From positions 1 through 35,677 of the forward strand of contig CALVSR010000009.1 of the NCBI GenBank assembly GCA_944359075.1: 35,677 bases of DNA, written 5' to 3'. How positions within the stretch are numbered: position 1 is the first letter of the stretch; every line of letters begins with the position of its first letter. Both the position numbers and the translations under genes were made by a program. Below the pieces are notes generated by a model, which saw nothing but the letters and a program-made list of their open reading frames with translations, made no database searches and was not told the DNA's origin. Source of the stretch: an uncultured Bacilli bacterium (GTDB lineage: Bacteria > Bacillota_I > Bacilli_A > RF39 > UBA660). Of the stretch, positions 16,413 through 25,924 are shown piece after piece.

Positions 16413-19352
16413 TTACTCATTTAACTTTTCAACTTTACTCACAACAATTTGAAAAGTGTCATATCTTCGTTCTACGCGACCTTCTATTTTTAAAATATCA
16501 CCAACTTTGATAAAAGAAAACTTTTGATAAATCTTTGGAAATAAAGTAAAGTCCATTTTTGTATATTCGTCACTACCATCAAAAAACATCATATCTTCAC
16601 CTTTTTTGGTTTGGATAACTCTTGTTTTCTCCACTAATACTACTGCAGATATTATCTGATTAAAGTAGTGAGAAATATTATTTAAAGAAATTACATTTGA
16701 ATATTTTGCCTTATAAGAAGTAACTGGATGATTGCTTAGATAAATTCCAAATAAATCTTTTTCCATATGAATTAAATCCTCACTAGAATATTCTTCCTTG
16801 ATCTCTAATTCTGGTTTTAATACAAATTCAGGATCTAAAGTACTAACTAGTTCACTATAATTAATAATGGCATCTAGATTTTCTATATATGTTCTCCTAG
16901 TAACATTAAATTCATCAAAGCAGCCTGCTTGAATCAAAGACTCTAACATTTTTCGATTCACACCATTTACTTTCGCTAAAAAATCGAAAATATCTAAATA
17001 GCCATCTCCACGCTTGGTAAGAATTTCATTACAAGCAGCACTTCCAATATTACGAATGCCTGATAATGGATAATAGATTCCTTCTGGCATAACTGCATAA
17101 CAGCACCCACTATGATTAATGCTTGGCTTTAGTACTGGAATTCCTAAGGCTTTTACTTCCATAATATATTGTTTTGTCTTCGATTCACTACCAATCACTG
17201 AAGATAGTAAACTACTATAAAAATACTTTGGAAAGTAGCATTTTAAATAAGCCATCTTATAAGCAACCATTGAATAAGCTACAGAATGACTTCTATTAAA
17301 TCCATAATTTGCAAAATTAAGTATCAAATCAAATATCTTTTTACTAACTTCTTTTGAATAGCCGTTATGAACACTCTGCGTTATAAACTTCTCTTCTTCT
17401 GCTTTTAAAACATCCATCTTTTTTTTGCTCATAGCACGCCTTAAAATGTCTGCTTCTCCTAAGGTATATCCCGCTAAAGTATGAGCAATTTGCATAATTT
17501 GTTCCTGATAAACAATAATTCCATAAGTGCTTTTTAAGATTGGTTCTAAGCTTGGATCTAAATACTCAATCTTTTCTTCACCATGCTTTCTTCTAATATA
17601 GGAATCAATATTTTGAGCAGGACCTGGGCGAAACAATGCAATGGCAGCAAAAATATCTTCAAAAGAATTCGGCTTTAACTTTCTTAAAAAGTTTTTCATT
17701 CCTTCACTTTCAAATTGGAAAATACCTGTAGTATCAGCTCTGGCAAATAAATCTAATACTTTTTTATCATCTAAAGGGATAGTGTTAAAATCAATTTTAA
17801 TTCCTTCTATTTTCTGAATATCAGAAATCACATTCATAATCGTGGTTAATGTTTTAAGCCCTAAAAAATCCATTTTTAAAAGTCCCAACTCTTCTAAATA
17901 TTCCATGGTATATCCAGTTAAATACATACCATCCGATATAGTTAATGGAATTACTTCATCTAAATCTTTTTGCGACATCACAATTCCGGCAGCATGAGAA
18001 GAGGTATGCCTTGGATATCCTTCTATGAAAGATGCAATCTGATACATTTGTGTTAACTTAATGTCACTATCTATCATTTTTCTTAGCTCTTGATCTTGTT
18101 TATAAAAATCTATTAATTTTAATTTTGTGAATCCAGGAATTCTTTTAGAAATGAAATCAATTTGAAAATTAGGGACATTTAAAACTCTAGCTACATCTCT
18201 TAAAGCTTGTTTGGCTGCTAACGTTCCAAATGTCACAATTCCACTTACTCTTTTTTCACCATATTTTCCTACTACATAATCAATTACTTGATCACGATAA
18301 ACATCTGGAAAATCCGTATCAATATCAGGCATTGTGATTCGTTCTGGATTTAAAAACCTTTCAAATAATAAATCATATTGGATTGGATCAATATCTGTAA
18401 TTCCTAAAGAATAGCATACCAAAGATCCGGCTCCACTTCCACGACCAGGTCCTACTAAAATTTTATTTTTCTTAGCATAGCGTATAAAGTCATATACCAC
18501 TAAAAAGTAATTAGAAAATCCCATCTTTTCAATAATTCCTAATTCATACTGTAATCTTTTGGCATAGCTTTCTCTAACTTGCCCTCCTAATCTTTTCATC
18601 AATCCGAATTTGGACAACTCTTGCAAATATTCGTGACTAGACAACCCATTCGTTTCTTGATAAATAGGAAGTAGCAGCTCTGATTTTGGAAATTGTAAAT
18701 TACATAAATCGGCTATATGATTGGTCGTAAATAAATTTTCATTGCTAGTAAATTCATAAATATCATTAATATCTAAAGAACAGTTGCTGATTTCATAGTG
18801 AATATCATCTGCGATTGTTTTTCCATCTCGTATCATATAAAGATATTTTAAATATTCCATATCTTGCTCGTATAAAGATAAGCATTTTCTTAAAAAAACT
18901 ACATTTTTAGTAATTAGTAAAGCTTCTCTTTCCTCTTTCTTAGTAGAATATCCTAAATATAAATTAGAAATTAGTGGTTGGATCATTGTATAAGTATTGT
19001 GGTAAGCAAAAGGTACTATGCCAATAACAGAATCATGGTATTTTTCAATATCCGTAAATTCTATCTTTCTGGTTGCTTGAATGGTTGCTAACTTAGTCAA
19101 GGTTTGATATCCTTGATAATCCTTTGCATAAAATAAAATAATATCATTTTCTAGTAAAATTTCTAATCCAATAATAGGCTTAATTCCTACTTTGTTACAT
19201 TTTTTATAGAACTCCATCGTACCAAACATATTATTATCAGTAATTGCAAGTGAAGAAAAATTATGTTCTTTCGCATATTGAATCAATTTATCAATAGAAA
19301 TAAGACTAGATAGTAAAGAGTAATATGTCTTAATATAAAGTGGCGTATACAT
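16413..19352 (-). CDS. dnaE: DNA polymerase III alpha subunit, DnaE type
   Basis: The second Pol III alpha of low-GC Gram-positives, which extends RNA primers on the lagging strand before PolC takes over. Polymerase motifs: GPGRGSGAGSLVCYSLGITD (about 302-321), the catalytic MPDIDTDFPD (about 345-354), SSHAAGIV, KMDFLGLKTL with the third Asp, and FNRSHSVAYS. A helix-hairpin-helix region and an OB fold (about 890-975) end the protein. At 979 aa it is shorter than Bacillus DnaE (about 1115). The N-terminal PHP domain has lost the metal ligands of active PHP domains: the HxH position reads YIKT and the TDH position reads TDNN. There is no exonuclease domain. The ATG follows a good AGGAGG. Confidence 0.95.
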   Translation of the reverse strand: MYTPLYIKTYYSLLSSLISIDKLIQYAKEHNFSSLAITDNNMFGTMEFYKKCNKVGIKPIIGLEILLENDIILFYAKDYQGYQTLTKLATIQATRKIEFTDIEKYHDSVIGIVPFAYHNTYTMIQPLISNLYLGYSTKKEEREALLITKNVVFLRKCLSLYEQDMEYLKYLYMIRDGKTIADDIHYEISNCSLDINDIYEFTSNENLFTTNHIADLCNLQFPKSELLLPIYQETNGLSSHEYLQELSKFGLMKRLGGQVRESYAKRLQYELGIIEKMGFSNYFLVVYDFIRYAKKNKILVGPGRGSGAGSLVCYSLGITDIDPIQYDLLFERFLNPERITMPDIDTDFPDVYRDQVIDYVVGKYGEKRVSGIVTFGTLAAKQALRDVARVLNVPNFQIDFISKRIPGFTKLKLIDFYKQDQELRKMIDSDIKLTQMYQIASFIEGYPRHTSSHAAGIVMSQKDLDEVIPLTISDGMYLTGYTMEYLEELGLLKMDFLGLKTLTTIMNVISDIQKIEGIKIDFNTIPLDDKKVLDLFARADTTGIFQFESEGMKNFLRKLKPNSFEDIFAAIALFRPGPAQNIDSYIRRKHGEEKIEYLDPSLEPILKSTYGIIVYQEQIMQIAHTLAGYTLGEADILRRAMSKKKMDVLKAEEEKFITQSVHNGYSKEVSKKIFDLILNFANYGFNRSHSVAYSMVAYKMAYLKCYFPKYFYSSLLSSVIGSESKTKQYIMEVKALGIPVLKPSINHSGCCYAVMPEGIYYPLSGIRNIGSAACNEILTKRGDGYLDIFDFLAKVNGVNRKMLESLIQAGCFDEFNVTRRTYIENLDAIINYSELVSTLDPEFVLKPELEIKEEYSSEDLIHMEKDLFGIYLSNHPVTSYKAKYSNVISLNNISHYFNQIISAVVLVEKTRVIQTKKGEDMMFFDGSDEYTKMDFTLFPKIYQKFSFIKVGDILKIEGRVERRYDTFQIVVSKVEKLNE

Positions 19353-19473
19353 AATGTTTCCTCCTGTTCTTTTTTATTTTATCACAAATTCATATTAGAA
19401 AATAAAAATCCACTATTATTATTTATAATAATTAGAAAAATACTTAATTTTTTAGAAAAATATTTGCTTTCGT

Positions 19474-19502
19474 TTGACTAAACTAAAAATATATGATAAA
19501 GT
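19474..19502 (+). promoter_or_regulatory. Promoter for rpmB
   Basis: TTGACT (19474-19479), a 17-base spacer and TAAAGT (19497-19502), about 44 bases before the L28 start. Spacing and -35 are near ideal. Confidence 0.65.
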
Positions 19503-19545
19503 TATAAGCGCAAGTTAATTTATGTATCAAAAGGAGGAAATGGAA

Positions 19546-19737
19546 ATGGCAGTTAAAATTACCAATAAAAAGCCTTTATTCGGAAATAAACGTTCTCATG
19601 CTTTAAATGCTACTCGTAAAAAACAAGGAGTTAATCTTCAAGTTGTGAGATTAGAAGATGGAACTAGAGTTAGAGTAAGTGCTAGAGAATTAAGAACCGC
19701 AAGAAAAGATGAAAAAGTTGAAGAAGTAAGCGAATAA
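19546..19737 (+). CDS. rpmB: Ribosomal protein bL28
   Basis: A large-subunit ribosomal protein, 63 aa, very basic. The start [20 protein letters not shown] and the middle [14 protein letters not shown] are typical of L28. AAGGAGG at 19531-19537 is 8 bases from the ATG at 19546, so earlier in-frame ATGs (19522 and 19540) are rejected. The N-terminal four-Cys zinc knuckle found in some L28 proteins is absent, so this is the zinc-independent form. It is the only plus-strand gene here and converges on rpe, an arrangement also seen in Bacillus. Confidence 0.96.
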   Translation: MAVKITNKKPLFGNKRSHALNATRKKQGVNLQVVRLEDGTRVRVSARELRTARKDEKVEEVSE

Positions 19738-19751
19738 TCGCTTACTTTTTT
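19724..19751 (+). terminator. rpmB terminator containing the stop codon
   Basis: A perfect 9-bp stem AAGTAAGCG/CGCTTACTT (19724-19732 and 19739-19747) is followed by T residues. The TAA stop is in the 6-base loop. Confidence 0.85.
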
Positions 19752-19786
19752 GGTTGCTTCATAAAAGACTCAAAAAACACTCCATT

Positions 19787-19814
19787 AAATAGGTTTTTAT
19801 GAACCTATTTTTTT
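19787..19814 (+). terminator. Second terminator after rpmB
   Basis: A 9-bp stem AAATAGGTT/AACCTATTT (19787-19795 and 19802-19810) with a 6-base loop and TTTT. It backs up the terminator 40 bases upstream. Confidence 0.7.
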
Positions 19815-19845
19815 GTGAATAAAAGGATAGTTATTCAGCTATCCT
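19815..19845 (-). terminator. Terminator overlapping the rpe stop codon
   Basis: On the minus strand, AGGATAG/CTATCCT (7 bp, 8-base loop; 19824-19845) is followed by TTTTATT. The rpe TAG stop is in the 5' arm. Confidence 0.7.
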
Positions 19846-20471
19846 CGTAAACGATTGATTCTATCTTGAAAGTCATCACTATTCGTAATATAAGAACCAG
19901 AAACTACCATATCTACAAATGGTTTTACATCTCGAATAGTTTTATCAGTGATGCCACCATCTATATTCACAACCACATCTAATTCTTTTTCTTTCAGATA
20001 ATTTCGTAGTTTTTTTACTTTTTCAACACTTTCTGGCATGAACTCTTGCCCACCATAACCTGGAACTACACTCATTACCAATACCATATCAACCATTGGT
20101 AAATATGGCTTGATTATTTCTAAATCTGTACTAGGATTAATAGCCAATCCACATTTTATACCGTAATCATGAATTGTTTGAATATACTTTTCGATATTTT
20201 CTCCTACTTCAACATGAAAAGTAATATATTCGCAATTCAGAAGAGCAAACTTCTTGATATATTTAGTTAACTGATTCGTCATTAAATGAATATCTAGTCT
20301 TTTAGAAGATACCTTGCTAATTTGCTTTAATTTACGAAATGGAATGGTCTTTCCCACTACAAATTTCCCATCTATAAAATCTACATGAATATAATCCACA
20401 TCTGTAAGAGATAATTTTTTGATAGCGGGAATTATTTTTTGGCAAGATAAAAAAGATGCTGACACTTTCAT
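19839..20471 (-). CDS. rpe: Ribulose-phosphate 3-epimerase
   Basis: It interconverts ribulose-5-phosphate and xylulose-5-phosphate in the pentose phosphate pathway. The TIM-barrel markers are SASFLSC near the N-terminus, HVDFIDG (metal ligands His and Asp), LDIHLM (His), MSVVPGYGGQ (phosphate loop), NIDGGI (catalytic Asp) and the final VSGSYI. Length, 210 aa, is near the usual 215-220. HVDFIDGKFV replaces the more common HVDVMDG.F, a mild divergence. It starts 9 bases after rsgA in the conserved prpC-prkC-rsgA-rpe order and ends at a terminator. Confidence 0.93.
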   Translation of the reverse strand: MKVSASFLSCQKIIPAIKKLSLTDVDYIHVDFIDGKFVVGKTIPFRKLKQISKVSSKRLDIHLMTNQLTKYIKKFALLNCEYITFHVEVGENIEKYIQTIHDYGIKCGLAINPSTDLEIIKPYLPMVDMVLVMSVVPGYGGQEFMPESVEKVKKLRNYLKEKELDVVVNIDGGITDKTIRDVKPFVDMVVSGSYITNSDDFQDRINRLRG

Positions 20472-20479
20472 AAATATCC

Positions 20480-21307
20480 CTACTTTCTACTTACAAAATT
20501 TTGATAATCTTGATAACGACTCATTAAAATATTACCCTTCTTTACTGCTTCCTTTACGCTACACTCTTTTTCTTTTAAGTGCATGCAATCCTGAAAAGGA
20601 CAAGCATATTTTTTAAATTCAATAAAACCATCACGGATATCTGTGTCTTTCATATTACTAAAATCAATCGATGAAAAACCTGGCGTATCTAATACTTTGC
20701 CTTTGAATAATTCTATTAATTCTACATGACGAGTTGTATGTTTTCCTCGTCCTAATGCTTTGGATATTTCTCCAGTTTCTAATTTTAAATTCTTATTTAA
20801 TTTATTGAGCAAAGAACTTTTTCCAGCACCAGTTTGTCCAGTAAATACGGTTGTTTTATTTTTAAATAATCGCTTGATCTTCGATATATTTGTATTCCAT
20901 AAAACAGTATATCCTATCTTCTCATAATATTTTTTGATCTGTTTTAGCTCTTTTTTTTCTACTTTTGATAATAAATCTTTTTTAGTAAAGCAAATAATCG
21001 GTTTCATATGATGATACTCTAACACTACTAAAAGCTTATCTAGCAAATTAGCAGAAAAGTCTGGACTTTTACAACTTGTTACAATAACAGCCTGATCAAT
21101 ATTACTAACAAGAGGTCGCTCTAAGGTATTTTTTCTAGGTAAAATTTCTAAAATATAATTATTATCACCATCGAATTTTACATAATCACCAACTGTTGGC
21201 GTGATTTTATCATTGCGAAATTTTCCTCTCGAATGGCATTCATAAATTTTTCCTTCACTATTCACAAAATATAAATTACTAAGAATTTTAACAATTTGTC
21301 CTTCCAT
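20480..21307 (-). CDS. rsgA: Ribosome small-subunit-dependent GTPase RsgA
   Basis: A circularly permuted GTPase that checks late 30S maturation. An N-terminal OB fold (about 1-65) precedes the G domain, which runs in permuted order G4 (FTKKDL), G1 (GQTGAGKSSLLN), G3 (DTPGF). A C-terminal zinc knuckle is visible as CPFQDCMHLKEKEC. A frame extends to 21319, but GGGGGA precedes the ATG at 21307 with good spacing. About 275 aa, slightly short for the family. It follows prkC by about 20 bases in the conserved cluster, where RsgA is a known PrkC-linked neighbour in Firmicutes. Confidence 0.95.
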   Translation of the reverse strand: MEGQIVKILSNLYFVNSEGKIYECHSRGKFRNDKITPTVGDYVKFDGDNNYILEILPRKNTLERPLVSNIDQAVIVTSCKSPDFSANLLDKLLVVLEYHHMKPIICFTKKDLLSKVEKKELKQIKKYYEKIGYTVLWNTNISKIKRLFKNKTTVFTGQTGAGKSSLLNKLNKNLKLETGEISKALGRGKHTTRHVELIELFKGKVLDTPGFSSIDFSNMKDTDIRDGFIEFKKYACPFQDCMHLKEKECSVKEAVKKGNILMSRYQDYQNFVSRK

Positions 21308-21329
21308 GATATCCCCCATCTATTGCTTT

Positions 21330-23132
21330 TTATGATTGTGTATTGGTTTGAGTAGTATCTTCATCATCCTCTTCTGTATCTGCAGAATCCGATGGAGATG
21401 GACTTGGTTGTACTGTTGCTTCTGGTGCTTTAGCTACCACAATTTTTAAAGTAGCTCCTGAAACAATTGGTGTTTTAGGAGAACGAGATTGGCTAATTAA
21501 AGTCCCTGGTGTATATTGTAGTGTTTCCTCGTAATCAATTTTTAAAGTAATTCCATATTTGGTACAAAAAGCTTCTACATCCTCTACAGTCCATCCCTCT
21601 TCAACCATATTCGGATATCCCTCTATAATATTAGGAATATACAAGGTGATACTATCTCCTTTTCCCAAAACCGTTCCGACTGGAACACTCTGATCAATGA
21701 TTTCTTGCTCTCCATATTCTTTGGTAGGATCTACATCCTGCTTCTCTATCGTAACTTCTAAGCCGTGGACATTTTCTAGAAGCGTTTGGATTTCAATATA
21801 ATTAGAACCAACATAATCTTCTACAGTGTAAGTTTCTTCTCCTAAAGATTCATATAAAGTAATAGAGCTACCCTTTTTAATGGTTCTTCCTGCCTGAGGA
21901 TCTGTTTTAATTACTTTTCCTTTTTCTATCTCAGAATTTTCTTCTTTTATAGTTTCTAATTCTACTTCAAATCCTACTTTCTTTAACTCCTCTTCTGCTT
22001 CAATTACGGTCATATTACTAACATCTGGAACTTTAATATCTGGTATTTTGGTAAAATAAGGAAGAATAAAGAAAGCTGATAATAAAACAACCGCAATTAC
22101 AATAAAGATGCTAGCCAATATCCAGATTACTTTATTGGTTTTTTTAATTATTTTATCTTCTTTCTCTACTGGAACAGCTACTTCTTCTCGTTCTTCTTCA
22201 TTTTTTAATTTTTCATCTGTTTTCTTTTTCACTACAGAAATTGTCTTGGTGCTTTCATCTATTTCATGTTCTGGGTATTTGAAAGTCAATTTCGGTTCAT
22301 TCATTCTATCATCATTCAAAACCGTTAGCAAATCGGCATGCATTTCTTTACTATCACTATAACGATTTTTAGGGTTTTTGGCAGTAGCCTTTAAAATAAC
22401 GTTTTCCACACTTTGCGGAATGGCTGGATTCTTTTTACGAACACTAGGAATTTCATCTCGCATTTGTTTTAAGGCAATTTCAACAGCATTCTCTCCTTTA
22501 AAAGGAAGACTTCCTGTTAAAATCTCATAAAATAAAATTCCCATTGAATAGATATCACTACGAATGGTAGAACCTTTACCACTAGCTTGCTCTGGAGGCA
22601 AATAATGAACACTTCCCATTACGGAATTGGTTTGCGTAAGTTGAGTCGAATTTAAAGCCATCGCAATACCAAAATCCGTAATTTTAACGGTTCCATCTTC
22701 TTTAATCATAATATTTTGAGGTTTTAAATCACGGTGAATAATATAACTATCGTGTGCTTGACTAATTCCATCTGTAATTTGTAACATGATATCAATAGCT
22801 TCACTAAGAGTTAATGCTCCACGCTTTTTAATAAGCTGTTTTAATGTTTTTCCTTCGATATACTCCATAACGATATAATAGATCCCATTATCTTCCCCTA
22901 CATCGTACATTTCTACAATATTAGGATGCGATAAACTGGAAGCTGATAGAGCTTCTCTTTGAAAACGCCTAACAAACTTTTCATCGTTAGATAAATCTCC
23001 TCTTAGTATTTTGATGGCTACACGCCTATCTAAAATGGTATCATAAGCTAAATAAACATTAGCCATACCACCTTCACCAATACTTTTAATGATCTCATAT
23101 CGATCATTAATCATTTGCCCCTTTTCTATCAT
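21330..23132 (-). CDS. prkC: PASTA-domain Ser/Thr protein kinase
   Basis: A membrane kinase that senses peptidoglycan fragments or lipid II and phosphorylates cytoplasmic proteins. The kinase domain (about 10-270) has GEGGMANVY, the ATP lysine K41 (VAIKIL), HRDLKPQN, DFG and the SVHYLPPEQ activation segment. A charged juxtamembrane stretch leads to a transmembrane helix (about 334-358). Three extracellular PASTA repeats follow (about 365-435, 435-505, 505-570), then a Ser/Pro/Asp/Thr-rich tail. Three or four repeats is normal for Bacilli. Its ATG overlaps the TGA of prpC (ATGA), which implies translational coupling of kinase and phosphatase. Confidence 0.97.
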   Translation of the reverse strand: MIEKGQMINDRYEIIKSIGEGGMANVYLAYDTILDRRVAIKILRGDLSNDEKFVRRFQREALSASSLSHPNIVEMYDVGEDNGIYYIVMEYIEGKTLKQLIKKRGALTLSEAIDIMLQITDGISQAHDSYIIHRDLKPQNIMIKEDGTVKITDFGIAMALNSTQLTQTNSVMGSVHYLPPEQASGKGSTIRSDIYSMGILFYEILTGSLPFKGENAVEIALKQMRDEIPSVRKKNPAIPQSVENVILKATAKNPKNRYSDSKEMHADLLTVLNDDRMNEPKLTFKYPEHEIDESTKTISVVKKKTDEKLKNEEEREEVAVPVEKEDKIIKKTNKVIWILASIFIVIAVVLLSAFFILPYFTKIPDIKVPDVSNMTVIEAEEELKKVGFEVELETIKEENSEIEKGKVIKTDPQAGRTIKKGSSITLYESLGEETYTVEDYVGSNYIEIQTLLENVHGLEVTIEKQDVDPTKEYGEQEIIDQSVPVGTVLGKGDSITLYIPNIIEGYPNMVEEGWTVEDVEAFCTKYGITLKIDYEETLQYTPGTLISQSRSPKTPIVSGATLKIVVAKAPEATVQPSPSPSDSADTEEDDEDTTQTNTQS

Positions 23133-23887
23133 TCTTCTACACCTTCTTCTGTCTGTTTTGAAAATCTCTCTAAGTAAGCGATACTAATGTTATCGGTACC
23201 ACCACGGTTCATGGCTTTCTTCATCAAACGAATTACTTTGTCCTCTACACTATAATCACTTAATAGCACTCTTTCAATGCTTTCTTGATCCAACATATTG
23301 GTTAAGCCATCACTGCAAAGTAAAATGTCAGATATATGGATATCACAATCGAAAATATCCATTTCAACCGGATTGTTCGCACCTAGTGCTTTCATTAATA
23401 CATTGCGTTTAGGATGGTCTTTAGCCTCTTCTTCGGTTAATTCTCCGGCTGTTACTAATAAATTCACTAAAGTATGATCATAGGTAATTTTATGAATATG
23501 ACCATCTTTCATAGCAAAGCCACTAGAATCTCCAATATTACCAAATAGCACGTAGTCTTTGGTACTAATAGCAAGTACTAATGTCGTACCCATACCCTTA
23601 CTTTCGGAATGTTCCTCTACATGTTTAAATATGAGACGATTAATTTCTTTTACAGAATCACGAATCCATTCAATAGCATTTTCTTTATTCATACCTCGAA
23701 ATGTATCTTGAAAATGCTTTCCTAAATAACTAATGGCAATAGAAGATGCCACTTCTCCAGCTCGATGTCCACCCATACCATCTGCTACTGCTAGAAGATA
23801 TTCATCATCTTGATTCCGTACAATAATGACACTATCTTCATTATGACTTCTAACTTTACCAGCATCTGTCAAACAAAATGATTTCAT
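23129..23887 (-). CDS. prpC: PP2C-type Ser/Thr phosphatase
   Basis: It reverses PrkC phosphorylation in the cytoplasm. PP2C motifs are complete: RSHNEDS, AVADGMGGHRAGEVAS (metal Asp and Gly), GTTLV, GNIGDSS, LLCSDGLTNML and GGTDNIS. The common GDSR is GDSS here. Length, 252 aa, is standard. It is 5 bases after rlmN and overlaps prkC by 4 bases. Confidence 0.96.
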   Translation of the reverse strand: MKSFCLTDAGKVRSHNEDSVIIVRNQDDEYLLAVADGMGGHRAGEVASSIAISYLGKHFQDTFRGMNKENAIEWIRDSVKEINRLIFKHVEEHSESKGMGTTLVLAISTKDYVLFGNIGDSSGFAMKDGHIHKITYDHTLVNLLVTAGELTEEEAKDHPKRNVLMKALGANNPVEMDIFDCDIHISDILLCSDGLTNMLDQESIERVLLSDYSVEDKVIRLMKKAMNRGGTDNISIAYLERFSKQTEEGVEE

Positions 23888-23892
23888 ATATG

Positions 23893-24915
23893 CTAGTCCT
23901 CCTTTTTACTTCTAAGTTGTCCACAAGCAGCACTAATCTTACTTCCGTACTCTCTTCGGATTGTTACATTTATTTTATTCTTCTTTAGTATATCATAAAA
24001 TTTAGAAATATTTTCTGATTTTGTGCGTTTATAAGAAATATTATTCGTTTCATTATAGGGAATTAGATTAATATAACAGTTCATTCCTTTTACTAACTGC
24101 GCTAATTCCATGGCACACTCTTTATTATCATTGATACCATCTAATAAAATATATTCAAAAGTTACTCTACGATTAGTTGTTTGGATGTATTCTTTTAGAG
24201 TGTTCATCAATATTTCTATTGGATAAGCTTTATTAATAGGCATTATTTCATTTCTAATTTTATTATTTGGTGCATGAAGACTGATTGCTAGGTTTACTTG
24301 ATAAGGCAACTTCATAAATTCTTTAATCTTAGGAACAATTCCACAAGTAGATACCGTAATATGTCTACTCCCAAGTTCAATTCCTTTTGGATGATTGATA
24401 ATTTCAATAAATTTGACTAAGTTATCATAGTTATCAAAAGGTTCTCCTATTCCCATTACTACCACATGACTAATTCTTTTTCCACATTCTTCTTCTACCA
24501 ATAGAATTTGTTCTACCATTTCATGTGTTTCTAGATTTCTTACCTTTTTGAGTCTTCCACTTTCACAAAACTTGCAACCCATATTACATCCAACTTGCGT
24601 AGATATGCATAAACTATTTCCATATAGATGATTCATCAAAACTGCTTCAACCTTTTCATTATCATTTAATGAGAACAGATATTTATTTACATCAACATCT
24701 CTTTCTACTTTCGTAATCGAAATGGTTCTCATTGAAAACTCTTCTTTTAACATTTCAATAATTTCTTTCTTTATATTGGTTATCTCATCAAATGAAGAAA
24801 TTCTTTTACGATATAACCAATCAAATACTTGTTGTCCCTTAAATTTTTTATCACCTTTATCTACAAAATAATCTTCCCAGTCTTTGAATGTAAGGTTATA
24901 TACATTATTTTTCAT
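23893..24915 (-). CDS. rlmN: Dual-specificity 23S rRNA/tRNA adenine-C2 methyltransferase RlmN
   Basis: A radical-SAM enzyme that methylates A2503 of 23S rRNA and A37 of some tRNAs. The N-terminal accessory domain includes GQQVFDWLY. The radical SAM cluster motif is GCNMGCKFC (Cx3Cx2C). VVMGIGEPFDNYDN, LAISLHAP and the mechanistic C-terminal Cys in ISAACGQL are present. An ATG at 24915 with AGGTG seven bases upstream is preferred over the in-frame GTG at 24924. It opens the rlmN-prpC-prkC-rsgA-rpe run behind its own promoter. Confidence 0.96.
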   Translation of the reverse strand: MKNNVYNLTFKDWEDYFVDKGDKKFKGQQVFDWLYRKRISSFDEITNIKKEIIEMLKEEFSMRTISITKVERDVDVNKYLFSLNDNEKVEAVLMNHLYGNSLCISTQVGCNMGCKFCESGRLKKVRNLETHEMVEQILLVEEECGKRISHVVVMGIGEPFDNYDNLVKFIEIINHPKGIELGSRHITVSTCGIVPKIKEFMKLPYQVNLAISLHAPNNKIRNEIMPINKAYPIEILMNTLKEYIQTTNRRVTFEYILLDGINDNKECAMELAQLVKGMNCYINLIPYNETNNISYKRTKSENISKFYDILKKNKINVTIRREYGSKISAACGQLRSKKED

Positions 24916-24941
24916 AGATTTCACCTACTTATTCATATTAA

Positions 24942-24950
24942 ATTATACCA
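24942..24950 (-). promoter_or_regulatory. Extended -10 promoter for rlmN operon
   Basis: TATAAT (24942-24947) preceded by TGG forms an extended -10. It lies immediately after the upstream terminator, about 27 bases before the rlmN ATG. The position of a -35 falls in the terminator stem and has no match. Confidence 0.6.
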
Positions 24951-24952
24951 TG

Positions 24953-24981
24953 AAAAAAGATTATTCGCTGGAATAATCTTT
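24953..24981 (-). terminator. Terminator after the 25863-25006 gene
   Basis: An 11-bp perfect stem around a 4-base loop (arms 24956-24966 and 24971-24981) is followed by T residues on the minus strand. It separates the anchored-protein pair from rlmN. Confidence 0.85.
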
Positions 24982-25005
24982 AAAAGTGTAAATTTTTGTA
25001 AATAT

Positions 25006-25863
25006 TCACTGTCTTTCTACACTATAAAAATAATAGGTACCATCACCATTAGATTTAAAAGTATATTTATATATATCTAATTTATCTAATACACTAGACA
25101 AATCTATATCATTACTAGAAACAGAATAATCAATAGAAAAGTTTTCCGCCACTAACACACTTTTGATCTGATCTTTATATAAATTATACAACGAGGCTCC
25201 CTGTTCATTTTCTTTTTCTAAATATTTAGTAAATGCTGCTTTTTCATATATGTACAATTCATCAGAACTCTTCTCAGCTTGAAAAACATTTTGGATGATA
25301 TTTAACATTCCAGTACCACCACAAGCAGTACCAATTCCTATCGTATCAGTTGAAACTCTTCTTATGCCAGGACATGCAGTAGATGTATCAACAATTTCAT
25401 ATTCAATATCTCCAAATAATTTTTTATAAATTTCCTTAATTTGTGATTCTGGTACAATATACTCATCACCATAATTATTAACAACAACATCACCGCTAGG
25501 ATTATCTGAATTTTTTTCAAGCCATTTACTCGCAGTAAGTTCTAATCTTGTTTCTATGTCAATTTCAGAAGCAAGTAAATAACTATTATCATGGTAGAAT
25601 AAATTTGATGAAAATGAATAATCTTCTGGCATAATTGAATTATACAATTCTTGTACTAAGCTATCAGATGTGCTTAAAATTGTAACTTTATTATCAGATT
25701 CATCTTTTTCTATATTTTCATTTTCTTGTTGATTAGCATCTTCTACTATAATGTTATTATTACCATCAGATAACACTTTGTCATAAACAATAAATGCTCC
25801 AATACCAATAACGAAAGTTATTGATACTCCTATTAAAAAACCTAATCCAAATTTGCTTTTCAT
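25006..25863 (-). CDS. Single-pass extracytoplasmic protein of unknown function
   Basis: Residues 1-4 are cytoplasmic and about 5-28 (GLGFLIGVSITFVIGIG...) form an uncleaved-looking signal anchor without a lipobox. An Asn/Glu/Asp-rich linker (about 33-60) leads to a domain of about 220 residues outside the cell. Two Cys (in TACPG and TACGG) about 14 residues apart could form a disulfide. The N-terminus resembles that of the next gene upstream (26557-25925), including the MK..LGxLIGV pattern and an Asn-rich linker, so the two may be distant paralogues or share an anchor module. There is no terminator between them, so it is probably expressed from the G-tract promoter upstream. I recognise no family. 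Confidence 0.75.
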   Translation of the reverse strand: MKSKFGLGFLIGVSITFVIGIGAFIVYDKVLSDGNNNIIVEDANQQENENIEKDESDNKVTILSTSDSLVQELYNSIMPEDYSFSSNLFYHDNSYLLASEIDIETRLELTASKWLEKNSDNPSGDVVVNNYGDEYIVPESQIKEIYKKLFGDIEYEIVDTSTACPGIRRVSTDTIGIGTACGGTGMLNIIQNVFQAEKSSDELYIYEKAAFTKYLEKENEQGASLYNLYKDQIKSVLVAENFSIDYSVSSNDIDLSSVLDKLDIYKYTFKSNGDGTYYFYSVERQ

Positions 25864-25924
25864 GTTTTACCTCTTTCCTCTCTACTAAACTATTGTTTGC
25901 TCCTTGGTTTCAAACATTACACTT

